A stretch of 19,823 nt of DNA from Candidatus Hydrogenedentota bacterium (lineage in GTDB: Bacteria > Hydrogenedentota > Hydrogenedentia > Hydrogenedentales > SLHB01). The notes beneath the pieces were generated by a model. The model worked only from the letters and a program-made list of their open reading frames with translations, was not told where the DNA came from and ran no database searches. The position numbers and the translations under genes are program-made. Shown in pieces: positions 6,991-14,453 of this stretch. Where the stretch lies: positions 1-19,823 of the forward strand of contig SLSB01000622.1 of NCBI GenBank assembly GCA_007130675.1, written 5' to 3'. Each line of letters starts with the position of its first letter. Position 1 is the stretch's first letter.

Positions 6991-8762
6991 TGCTCTCTTC
7001 CTTTCCGCAGGTTGTCAACCGCTTCCCCCTCGAGTATCTCGAGCATGGCCTCTATGCCGTGCAGCACCGGCGCGGTCACCCGTTGGAGGAGGGCGTCGGC
7101 CAGGTGGCGCTGCTGCTCGGTGCGCCATGGCGACAGGAAGTCGAACATGGCATCTCCGAATTGATACTCGATGACGCGGGCCACGAATTGTTCGGCGAGA
7201 GGCCCCGCCACCACCATGGCTTCGGGCACGCCTACGCCGCCGGTGTACATCGAAATGGGCGCCGCGATCGCCGCGGGCATCACCGCCAGGATGGTATCGA
7301 GGGCCTCGAGGGCATGTCGGCGTCCTTTGTGGTCGTTCCACCATGTCTCGATGGTGTGTTGTGCGTGTTTGCGGAATTCGTCCGAGATGTTTTCCGAGCG
7401 CAGCACATCTTTGACGACCGCATCGAGCGCGGCTTCGGGGTCGAGGCGCTGTACGTTTTCCTGCAGCAGGTGTGCGGCCGGTTCGCGGAGATTGCCGCCG
7501 GACTGGAGGTAACCGGCGGCCAAATCGCGTGTAATGCGCTCGATTTCCTGCCGGTGCGTTGAACGGATCTCCTCGTTCGAGGGGGCCAGGTCCGGCGGGT
7601 CAAGGGTTGCGCGCCGGAAGAGCGTTCGTGTCACGACGCGGCTTACCGCGACCGCGCTGCGGGCTACGGTGGCGCTTGCCGAGCCGATGGCCCGGCGGAA
7701 GGGTCCTCGCCGTGCCTGCACAAATTCGTGGAAGAGTCCGCCGACAGCCGCGCCGGGCGCGGGGTCGTATTTTTCGGCGGCTCGCTCAGCCCGTGCGCGG
7801 TACTCGTCGCGCACCGAGCGCAGGACCTCGGCCACCGCGTCCACGTCTTCGAGAAACGTTTCGATGCGCGCGGCCAGGTGGCGCACCGAGGAGTCGAACA
7901 CCCGCCGTTTGATCGCGTACACATCCAGGTCGAGGAGATAGGTCAGCAAATCCGTGCCCCCGTCGAGGGCTTGAATCGGCGCCGCGTAGGATTGGGCAAG
8001 GTCAAAATCGTGCGGCACGACAAAGGCGGGGGAGTCGCATGCAATGTCTTTTCGGAACTCGGCCAACTGCTGGCGCGCGGTGGCGAATTCATCGGCGGCA
8101 TCGGCCTTGTTCATGAGTGGGATGACCACGCGCCCCGAGGCATGTGCCTCGCGAAAGAATGCCACCACGCGTTCGTCGCGGTACTTTTCTCCGGTCAACA
8201 CGGCCACGATTACGTCGCCTGCCGCGCGCAGGTGGTCCGCGACGGCCCAGTGTTCCTTCTCAATCGAGTCGACGTCGGGGGTATCGAGCAAGACCAGGCG
8301 CTCGGGCAAATCCGGGTTGGTTGCGACAAACAGCCGCTCGGAAGGGGTCTCTCGGGCCAACACCGCTTCGGGAGATTCGAGCGGGGCGGGCGCGAATTCG
8401 GGCACGAGCATGCCCTCGAGGCATTGGTCTGTCCGGCCGGGGCCTCCCGCCAGCAACGGCCGCCGCGTGGCGGCTGCCGTGGCCCGCACCGGGCTGACCT
8501 CGCGCCCCTGCAACAGGTTGAATATGGTCGACTTGCCGGTATTGGTGCCGCCTGCGACGGCTGCGATCAAGCAGCCCTCTCCGGCGAGATGCGGCACCAG
8601 TTTGTAGCGCAGCAGGTTGACCCACTCGTCCGTACCGTCGAACACAGCGCGGGCGAGTACCGCATCCGGTCGCAGGGCTTCCTGCAAGGTGGTCACGCCG
8701 CGTCCGCAGGCCTCGATGCCCGCGCCAAGTGCTTCGCGCGTATCTGTTTCCAGTGTCTTCAT
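6966..8762 (-). CDS. Dynamin-like large GTPase (first gene of the pair)
   Basis: 598 residues from ATG 8762. The GTPase domain has G1 GGTNTGKS (71-78), a Thr-rich switch I (VRATAAATRRPLL), G3 DTPDVDS (160-166) and G4 NKAD (218-221), so nucleotide binding looks intact. The remainder is mostly helical, with a hydrophobic stretch at about 487-528 (AVMPAAIAAPISMYTGGVGV...) that could insert into or lie on a membrane. The start is uncertain. The frame continues upstream to 8981 through the hexamer array, but that extension would be a Ser-Gly repeat and is rejected; only a weak AAGG precedes ATG 8762. A possible promoter (TTGCTC, 16-base gap, TACACT) would start transcription almost at the ATG. Dynamin-like GTPases remodel or tether membranes; tandem, overlapping pairs are known in bacteria. 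Neighbours give no further hint of the role. Confidence 0.8.
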   Translation of the reverse strand: MKTLETDTREALGAGIEACGRGVTTLQEALRPDAVLARAVFDGTDEWVNLLRYKLVPHLAGEGCLIAAVAGGTNTGKSTIFNLLQGREVSPVRATAAATRRPLLAGGPGRTDQCLEGMLVPEFAPAPLESPEAVLARETPSERLFVATNPDLPERLVLLDTPDVDSIEKEHWAVADHLRAAGDVIVAVLTGEKYRDERVVAFFREAHASGRVVIPLMNKADAADEFATARQQLAEFRKDIACDSPAFVVPHDFDLAQSYAAPIQALDGGTDLLTYLLDLDVYAIKRRVFDSSVRHLAARIETFLEDVDAVAEVLRSVRDEYRARAERAAEKYDPAPGAAVGGLFHEFVQARRGPFRRAIGSASATVARSAVAVSRVVTRTLFRRATLDPPDLAPSNEEIRSTHRQEIERITRDLAAGYLQSGGNLREPAAHLLQENVQRLDPEAALDAVVKDVLRSENISDEFRKHAQHTIETWWNDHKGRRHALEALDTILAVMPAAIAAPISMYTGGVGVPEAMVVAGPLAEQFVARVIEYQFGDAMFDFLSPWRTEQQRHLADALLQRVTAPVLHGIEAMLEILEGEAVDNLRKGREQCLEALQT

Positions 8763-8865
8763 ATTCGCCTTAGTGTACATGCCCCGTGCCGTGGAGCAAA
8801 ACCGCCAGATGTCTCGGGATCGCACGACCTCGAAGCGGGGGGCTTCTGACCCAGCCGGGGGCGGT

Positions 8866-8967
8866 GATTCCGATCCCGATCCCGGTGGCGATTTCGATCC
8901 CGATCCCGATCCCGATAGCGACCCCGATAGCGATCCCGATCCCGATAGCGATCTTGAAGGCGATTTT
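8866..8967. repeat. Imperfect hexamer array, GATNNC x 17 (right copy)
   Basis: Seventeen six-base units in strict register: mainly GATCCC and GATAGC, with GATTCC, GATTTC, GACCCC, GGTGGC and, decaying at the right end, GATCTT, GAAGGC and GATTTT. It has the same orientation and unit type as the array at 5102-5221. It begins about 104 bases upstream of the first GTPase start codon, between that gene and the 3' end of the oxidoreductase gene. Decay of the unit at the edge suggests an older, shrinking or diverging array. Confidence 0.9.
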
Positions 8968-9042
8968 GGTTTTCGAGGCACGTTCTCCGCGGCGCAAGCG
9001 TCTTGCCGTCATTCGTGGGGAGAGACCTGGAGGGTCACACGA

Positions 9043-9068
9043 GTGGCATGGTCAGGAAACCACGCCAC
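9043..9068 (-). terminator. Hairpin after the oxidoreductase gene
   Basis: A ten-base-pair stem (9043-9052 with 9059-9068, one G-T wobble on the minus strand) and six-base loop lies 23 bases past the oxidoreductase stop codon. No T tract follows on the minus strand, so it may be a transcript-end stabiliser rather than an intrinsic terminator. Confidence 0.4.
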
Positions 9069-9091
9069 AGCAGAAGACGACAGCGGAGGGG

Positions 9092-10075
9092 TCAGTTTTT
9101 GGCAACTTTGACGGGACAGCGCTCTTTGGCGGATTGGTAAATGGCGTCGATTGCGGCCATATTGGCGACGGCATCCTCGGGAGGCCAGCGCAGCGGCTGG
9201 TGGGTGCGGCAGGCGTTGACGAAATCCTCGATTTCGAGGCGGTAGGTGTCCGCCCCCGGCGTATATTCGCGGCGTTCGTCATCGCCATGCCGGAGGATGA
9301 TCTCGGCGCGGTCTTCGCCGGGAAACCAAGGGCTGGGGAGAATGATGGTGCCTTCGGTGCCTTTTACGACTGCGCGCGCACGCGGGTGGGTCTCGAAGCT
9401 GCACTCGAAATATCCGAGGACGTTGTTGGGAAATTCGAGGCATCCAATGACGGTTGTGTCCACGCCGCGTTGGCGGGTGAAGGCGCTGGCGTAATTTGGT
9501 TCGCAGCGCGCCATCATGCGCGAGAAGTTGACGCAGTAACAGCCGACATCCATCAGAGCCCCGCCGGCCAGCTCGGGTTTTAGTCGGATGTTGTCCGGGT
9601 CATCGAGCGAAAACGAGAATACGCTGCGAATGGTGATGACGTCGCCGATGGCTCCCTGATCGATCAGCTCGCGGACGCGTTCGTATACGGGATGGTAGCG
9701 GTACATGAAGGCTTCTGCCACGGGCAGGTGTCTTTTCTGTGCGGCCTTGACCACTTTCCTGGCCTCGGCCGCGGTGACCGTGAACGGTTTTTCACACAGG
9801 ACAGGCAGACCTGCTTCGAGGGCCTTGATGGTCCACTCGGCATGCATGCTGTTGGGCAGGGGATTGTATATGGCGTCGACCTCGCCCGAGTTCAGCAGCT
9901 CCTCGTAGGAATCGAATGCGCGGGGAATGCCGTGTTCCTTTGCCCACTCGCGGGCGCGTGTTTCGTCGCGGCTGGCCACGGCTTGCATGCAGCAGGCGTT
10001 GCTCATGCCAATGCCCTTCATAACGCTCTTTCCAATGCGGGCCGTACTCAGGATTCCCCAACGCAGGCTAGACAT
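9092..10075 (-). CDS. Gfo/Idh/MocA-family NAD(P)-dependent oxidoreductase
   Basis: 327 residues. The N-terminus LRWGILSTARIGKSVMKGI is a Rossmann dinucleotide-binding start. The sequence NPLPNSMHAEW...ALEAGLPVLCEKPFTV contains the family's invariant EKP (95-97). The segment AGGALMDVGCYCVNFSR (170-186) is the second domain's substrate-site motif, in the 'GGGALxDxGCY' form seen in dihydrodiol dehydrogenases, 1,5-anhydrofructose reductases and D-xylose dehydrogenases. These enzymes oxidise or reduce a sugar or cyclic alcohol in the cytoplasm; the actual substrate cannot be decided. ATG 10075 is chosen because GGGGAG lies seven bases upstream, although the frame is open to 10117. It lies 123 bases after the cyclophilin gene with a hairpin in the gap. 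Whether it belongs to the uvrD-pheA-cyclophilin transcript is open. Confidence 0.9.
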   Translation of the reverse strand: MSSLRWGILSTARIGKSVMKGIGMSNACCMQAVASRDETRAREWAKEHGIPRAFDSYEELLNSGEVDAIYNPLPNSMHAEWTIKALEAGLPVLCEKPFTVTAAEARKVVKAAQKRHLPVAEAFMYRYHPVYERVRELIDQGAIGDVITIRSVFSFSLDDPDNIRLKPELAGGALMDVGCYCVNFSRMMARCEPNYASAFTRQRGVDTTVIGCLEFPNNVLGYFECSFETHPRARAVVKGTEGTIILPSPWFPGEDRAEIILRHGDDERREYTPGADTYRLEIEDFVNACRTHQPLRWPPEDAVANMAAIDAIYQSAKERCPVKVAKN

Positions 10076-10162
10076 ATGCAGACTCCCCGATGCTTCCGCT
10101 CTTGGCGGCGCTGTCACGGACTTTCATTCACACCGCGGCCATTGTACTAAACGGATGAAGCG

Positions 10163-10190
10163 GGGCCAACCGCTGCGGTGCGGCTGGCCC
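10163..10190 (-). terminator. GC-rich hairpin after the cyclophilin gene
   Basis: An eleven-base-pair stem (10163-10173 with 10180-10190, one G-T wobble on the minus strand) starts eight bases past the cyclophilin stop codon. No T tract follows. It may attenuate rather than end transcription into the oxidoreductase gene. Confidence 0.4.
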
Positions 10191-10198
10191 TGCGCGTG

Positions 10199-11047
10199 CT
10201 ATTCTCCGATATAGGCTTCTTTGATGTAATCCATATCGGGGAAGTTGGACTTCAGATAGGCGTTCCCCTGGGTTTGAATCATCATTTGATTGGGCTGTTC
10301 GCCATACTTGGAAGTAATGCCCTCGACGGTGCTCATGCCGCTGATCACTTCGCCGAACGCAGAGAACCCTTGCGCATCGAGGGGAGTGTTGTCGGACAGA
10401 TTGATGAAGAGCTGGGTGGTGCGTGAGTTGGGCGCCTGCGACTTGGCAAATGTGAGGGTGCCCTTTCGGTTGCTCTGTCTGACCGGCTCGTCCAGAATGT
10501 TGGCTTCGCGCCATTGGGCCGCGAGAGCGGGGTCGGCGTGAATGCCGAATTGGACCACGAACCCCGGCACTACGCGGAAGAAGCGTGCTTCGTTGAAAAA
10601 CCCCTGGACGACTAGGTTGTAGAAGCGATCTACGCCGATGGGAGCCCATTCGCGATGGCACTCCACGACGAAATTTCCGTTCGAGGATACAAACTGCACC
10701 TTGAACGTATCGGGGGCGGTCAAGGTGGCATGTTCGGGTCCTTTTCCTCCGTCATATTCTTCGGGCAGGGGCACACGTTCGAGCAATCCTTCGGCGTGTT
10801 CCTGCTCGGCGTCGCGCGGAGTTACAGAGTCCTGATGCTCGTGTTGGGCGTGGTCGTGTTGTTCGTCCTGCACGTGTTGGTTCTCCAAATGTTGGTGTTC
10901 TCTTTCAGCTTCAGCCATTCTCAATTCTACTTCACGCGCGGCCCGCGCGCGCTCGGGCGTCATCCGGTCGGGTTTGCAGCCATTGACGAGCACGATGCAC
11001 ACGAGCCCGATTGCGGAAATCGCGCCTATCGAGAAGAGTTTTTTCAC
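10199..11047 (-). CDS. Lipoprotein-like peptidyl-prolyl cis-trans isomerase (cyclophilin type) with His-rich linker
   Basis: 282 residues. MKKLFSIGAISAIGLVCIVLVNGC is a signal peptide ending in a lipobox-like VNGC, with Cys24 the likely lipidated residue; Asn at -2 is atypical. A charged linker follows with eight His between residues 51 and 84 (HQHLENQHVQDEQHDHAQHEHQD). The cyclophilin domain begins near 110. It keeps FFRVVPGFVVQFG (157-168; Arg159, Phe163 and Gln166 correspond to the catalytic Arg, Phe and Gln of cyclophilin A), TQLFINLSDN (211-220) and FSAFGEVISGM (228-238). It should catalyse proline isomerisation outside the cytoplasm, anchored to a membrane. The His-rich linker could bind divalent metals; this is inference from composition only. 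A strong GGAGGA site lies seven bases before the ATG. It sits 46 bases after pheA on the same strand, probably in one transcript. Confidence 0.9.
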   Translation of the reverse strand: MKKLFSIGAISAIGLVCIVLVNGCKPDRMTPERARAAREVELRMAEAEREHQHLENQHVQDEQHDHAQHEHQDSVTPRDAEQEHAEGLLERVPLPEEYDGGKGPEHATLTAPDTFKVQFVSSNGNFVVECHREWAPIGVDRFYNLVVQGFFNEARFFRVVPGFVVQFGIHADPALAAQWREANILDEPVRQSNRKGTLTFAKSQAPNSRTTQLFINLSDNTPLDAQGFSAFGEVISGMSTVEGITSKYGEQPNQMMIQTQGNAYLKSNFPDMDYIKEAYIGE

Positions 11048-11093
11048 GTTGTTTCCTCCTGATTTTTCGGTCAGTTTTGGGTTTCTTCACACC

Positions 11094-12164
11094 CTAATAC
11101 ACCAAATCGCCGCTCGGGAACGACCCGAGCACCTTGAGTTCCGTCGAGTAATGTGACAACTCGCGAAGCGCCTCTTTGACTACGGGATCTTCGCAGTGGC
11201 CGGTCAGGTCGATGAAAAATACGTAATCCCACGCCTTGCGCCGAGACGGCCGGGATTCGATGCGCGTCAGATTGATTCTGCGTTCGCGCAGCGGTGTGAG
11301 CATTTCGTAGAGTGCTCCCGGGCGGTCCTTGATCGAGCACAAGATCGAGGTTTTGTCGTTGCCCGTGGGTTTTGCCAACTGCCTGCCGATAACAAAAAAG
11401 CGCGTGAAGTTGGCCGAGGCATCTTCGATGCCGCGCACCAGAATGTTGACGTTGTAGGTTTCGGCGGCGAGGTCGCTGGCGATTGCGGCCGACCCGGATT
11501 CACTGGCGGCGATGCGGGCGGCCTCGGCCGTGCTGGAGGTCTCGACTAATTCCGCGTTGGGCAGATTGCCTTTGAGCCAGTTGCGGCATTGCACGAACGG
11601 CTGGGACTTCGAGTAGACCTTGGTTATCTCTTCGAGCGGCGAGTTGGACAAGAGATTCTGGACGATGTGCAGCATGATCTCGTTTACGATTTTGACATCC
11701 GAGGTCAGGAAGCGGTCGAGGGTGTCGCTGACGCCGCCGCCCATGGAGGTCTCGACCGGGACAACGCCGTAATCAACGCGCAGGCGTTCGACCTCGGTGA
11801 AGATGTCGTCGACCGTGGCCACAGGGTGGTAGGTGGCGTGTGTGCCGAAAATGCGCAGCGAGGCCTTGTGGCTGAAGGTATCGCGCGGCCCTAGAAATGC
11901 CACGTCGACGGGTTTTTCGAGTGCGCGGACGGCGCTGATGATCTCGCGGTAGATGGCTTTGACCGCCGCCTCGGTCAGCGGGCCTTCATTTTCGCGGCGG
12001 AGTTTGTCATACACTGCGCGTTCTCGTTCGGGCACGTAGTAGGCGGCATTACTCGCGCGCTTGATGTCACCAATCTCCATGGCGCACCTGGCGCGCTCGT
12101 TCAGGGCGCGCAAGATCTCGGAATCGAGTTCGTCGATTCTCTTTCGCAATTCATCGAGGTTCAC
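11094..12164 (-). CDS. pheA: Bifunctional chorismate mutase / prephenate dehydratase (P-protein)
   Basis: 356 residues with three modules in the standard order. The AroQ-type chorismate mutase spans about 1-85 (LDELRKRIDELDSEILRALNERA start). Prephenate dehydratase covers about 86-265 (VAFLGPRDTFSHKA at 88-101, GVVPVETSMGGGVSDTLD at 133-150, and the catalytic-site motif TRFFVIG at 254-260). A C-terminal ACT domain covers about 272-350 (DRPGALYEML and ESRPSRRKAWDYVFFIDLTG), which contains the Gly-Ala-Leu and Glu-Ser-Arg-Pro motifs that bind phenylalanine. It converts chorismate to prephenate and then phenylpyruvate, with feedback inhibition by Phe expected. ETS replaces the more usual ENS in the dehydratase motif. 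The GTG start at 12164 is supported by AAGGA seven bases upstream. The GTG overlaps the TGA of the upstream helicase gene (GTGA), indicating translational coupling. Confidence 0.95.
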   Translation of the reverse strand: MNLDELRKRIDELDSEILRALNERARCAMEIGDIKRASNAAYYVPERERAVYDKLRRENEGPLTEAAVKAIYREIISAVRALEKPVDVAFLGPRDTFSHKASLRIFGTHATYHPVATVDDIFTEVERLRVDYGVVPVETSMGGGVSDTLDRFLTSDVKIVNEIMLHIVQNLLSNSPLEEITKVYSKSQPFVQCRNWLKGNLPNAELVETSSTAEAARIAASESGSAAIASDLAAETYNVNILVRGIEDASANFTRFFVIGRQLAKPTGNDKTSILCSIKDRPGALYEMLTPLRERRINLTRIESRPSRRKAWDYVFFIDLTGHCEDPVVKEALRELSHYSTELKVLGSFPSGDLVY

Positions 12165-14302
12165 CGTTTCTTCCTTTCCAGAATCTCCAAGGGCGCCACG
12201 CTGACCATGAACTCGCGTGTGCGTCCGGTTTGGAAACGTATGCGCGCGCGCATTTTGTTGCCTGTACCCTTAGTGTACATGACCGTACCGGTTCCGAATT
12301 GGGCGTGGCGGACCCGCGTGCCCATTGCGATACTGTCGGGATCCACTGGCTGCGCGCCAGCCGGTTTCGCGCCGGCCCGCGGAGGTTCATTGTACCCGGC
12401 GGCCACACGCTCGAGCAGCTCAGGCGGAATCTCGAGCAGAAACCGCGAGACCTCACGCGCGTTCTTCAAACCGTATACGAGGCGCGCCCGTGCCCATGTC
12501 AGCGTCAGCCGTTCGCGTGCGCGCGTCATGGCGACGTAACACAGCCGCCGCTCCTCCTCGACCTCTCTTTCGGATTCGACCGCGCTGGCGTGCGGCAGAA
12601 AACCTTCCTCCAAACCTATCAAGTACACGTTGTCAAACTCAAGGCCTTTCGCACTGTGGCATGTCAGGAGCTTGACCGCGGGTGTGTCCGGGTCGAGTTC
12701 GTCAACTTGGCTCACCAGGGCGAGCTCCTGGAGAAAAACCCCGAGATCCCCGCGGCGCGTTTCATCGAATTGCGCGCAGGCGGAGAGAAACTCGTCTACG
12801 ATGTCGAGTCCTGTGCGGAAATCCCGTTCGTCTGACCGCTTGACATAGTCGTGGTACTCGATGGCCTCGAGCAGGGCTTTCACTACGTCGGCCAAGGGTG
12901 CGGATCTGGCGCGTATGGCAAGCTCGTCGATGATCTCCACAAAGCGCGCGACGCCCTCGCGTGCCCGGCGTGCGAGGGTCTGGTCGTGCTCGATATCGCG
13001 CAGCACCTCGAGGAGCGGACATCCGCGGCCGGCCGCATACGACTCGATGATGTCCATGGTCTGCGTGCCAATACCGCGCGGCGGCACGTTGAGCACGCGG
13101 CGCACGGCTTGGTCGTCGGCGTGGTTTACCATCAGGCGGAGATAGGCCAGGATGTCTTTGACTTCCTTGCGTCCGAAAAACGACACGCCGCCAATCACGA
13201 TGTAGGCCAACCCTTTTCTGCGGAGGGCCTCTTCGATGAGACGCGACTGACCATTGGTGCGGAAAAGCACGGCGGTGCCGCGCGTGGAGAGGCCTTCGCC
13301 GGCGATATCGTCGGCGACGAAGCGTGCCTCGTCATTGGCGTCCATTGCTTCGTATACCCGCACGGGCGTTGCATCCGTGCGTACGGACCGCAAGGTCTTG
13401 CCGAGGCGCTCTTCATTGTTGCGCACCACGGCATTGGCGACGTCGAGGATGGTTTTGGTGCTGCGGTAGTTTTCCTCGAGACGGTAGATGGATGCGCCGC
13501 CAAAATCGTTCTGGAAATCCAGGATATTTTTGATGTTTGCGCCGCGCCACGAATAAATGCTCTGGTCTTCGTCGCCCACGACGAACAGGTTATCGTGGTC
13601 ATGCACCAGCTCGCGCGCAATGACGTACTGAGCGCGGTTGGTGTCCTGGTATTCGTCCACATGCACATGACCATAGCGCTGGCTGTAGCGGTCCCGAATA
13701 TCTTTCTGCTCGCCAAACAGGCGGGCAGTGAGCACCAGCAAATCGTCAAAATCGAGGGCGTTACTCTTTCTAAGCGCTTTGTGGTAGAGGTCCCACAGCA
13801 AATGCAGCGTTTTCTGTTCTCCCGTGGCCGGTTCGCTTTCGGGGGAGCTCACATCCTGTTTGTGCAGGCTGATCCATCGCAGCGCCTCACGGGGCGATAC
13901 GCGGTCGTGGCGGGGGGGCAGCTCTTTGCACAGGCGTTTCATAAGAGCAAGCTGGTCGCTGTCGTCAATTACCGTAAACTCGCCGGGCCGTCCGAGAGCT
14001 CCGATATTGCGGCGGAGCACATACAGCCCGAAGGCGTGAAACGTGCCCAGCCAGGCTCCGACGCGGCGCATTCCGAGCCGTTCGGCGAGCCGCGTCCGCA
14101 TTTCATCGGCCGCGCGATTGGTGAAGGTCATGGCGAGCAGATTGCGCGGGTCAACCCCGCGTTCATCCACGAGCCAGGCAAGGCGCTCGATAATCACGCG
14201 GGTCTTGCCCGTTCCCGCGCCGGCGAGCACGAGGGCCGGTCCGCGCTCATGCGTTACGGCGTCGCGCTGCGTTGCGTTAAGCGTTGGCATAATTCCGGTC
14301 AT
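12161..14302 (-). CDS. uvrD: UvrD/PcrA-type superfamily 1 DNA helicase
   Basis: 713 residues (709 if ATG 14290 is used). SF1A motifs are in order: Q-motif region LNATQRDAV (8-16), Walker A AGAGTGKT (27-34), motif Ia MTFTNRAADEMRTRL (58-72), Walker B VDEYQDTN (215-222), motif III GDEDQSIYSWRGA (243-255), motif V THSAKGLEFDNVYL-like segment, and motif VI YVAMTRARERL. The C-terminus (about 655-710: GTRVRHAQFGTGTV...VSVAPLEIL) matches the Tudor-like domain of UvrD/PcrA that contacts RNA polymerase. The enzyme unwinds DNA 3' to 5' in nucleotide excision repair, mismatch repair and removal of recombinase or stalled polymerase. PcrA would be an equally good name. Neither ATG 14302 nor 14290 has a convincing ribosome binding site. 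It heads the run uvrD-pheA-cyclophilin and is divergent from the pseudopilin gene. Confidence 0.95.
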   Translation of the reverse strand: MTGIMPTLNATQRDAVTHERGPALVLAGAGTGKTRVIIERLAWLVDERGVDPRNLLAMTFTNRAADEMRTRLAERLGMRRVGAWLGTFHAFGLYVLRRNIGALGRPGEFTVIDDSDQLALMKRLCKELPPRHDRVSPREALRWISLHKQDVSSPESEPATGEQKTLHLLWDLYHKALRKSNALDFDDLLVLTARLFGEQKDIRDRYSQRYGHVHVDEYQDTNRAQYVIARELVHDHDNLFVVGDEDQSIYSWRGANIKNILDFQNDFGGASIYRLEENYRSTKTILDVANAVVRNNEERLGKTLRSVRTDATPVRVYEAMDANDEARFVADDIAGEGLSTRGTAVLFRTNGQSRLIEEALRRKGLAYIVIGGVSFFGRKEVKDILAYLRLMVNHADDQAVRRVLNVPPRGIGTQTMDIIESYAAGRGCPLLEVLRDIEHDQTLARRAREGVARFVEIIDELAIRARSAPLADVVKALLEAIEYHDYVKRSDERDFRTGLDIVDEFLSACAQFDETRRGDLGVFLQELALVSQVDELDPDTPAVKLLTCHSAKGLEFDNVYLIGLEEGFLPHASAVESEREVEEERRLCYVAMTRARERLTLTWARARLVYGLKNAREVSRFLLEIPPELLERVAAGYNEPPRAGAKPAGAQPVDPDSIAMGTRVRHAQFGTGTVMYTKGTGNKMRARIRFQTGRTREFMVSVAPLEILERKKR

Positions 14303-14379
14303 TTCACAATTATCACTATTAATATTTCCGCTAGATCCTTGATATATCGAGACAACGGGCCCCTACGCCCGGATATTGT

Positions 14380-14408
14380 TTGACGGCACCGGTGTACCGT
14401 GCTATCAT
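14380..14408 (+). promoter_or_regulatory. Promoter of the pseudopilin gene
   Basis: TTGACG (14380-14385), a 17-base spacer and TATCAT (14403-14408), with TGC just before the -10 box (extended -10 type). The predicted start is near 14415, giving a leader of about 40 bases. It lies in the divergent gap between uvrD and the pseudopilin gene. A CACCGGTG palindrome falls inside the spacer. Confidence 0.7.
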
Positions 14409-14453
14409 AGATTCAGGCAGCGTGTTGTGCATTGTAACAGGGAGGCGCAACCC

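Noticed and set aside
8768..8781. Shared 14-mer CCTTAGTGTACATG at 8768 and about 12269
   Set aside because: The second copy is inside the uvrD coding sequence. One match of this length is expected by chance in a window of this size.
8763..8981. N-terminal extension of the first GTPase through the right hexamer array
   Set aside because: It would add about 73 residues of Ser-Gly repeat before the natural helical start. The homologous-looking region begins at MKTLETD, and there is no supporting ribosome binding site.
12851..14383. Long plus-strand open frame opposite uvrD (and similar ones at 3023-4471, 7728-8849, 17645-18730)
   Set aside because: They lie fully antisense to well-supported genes, have no recognisable motifs, and arise from codon bias in GC-rich genes.
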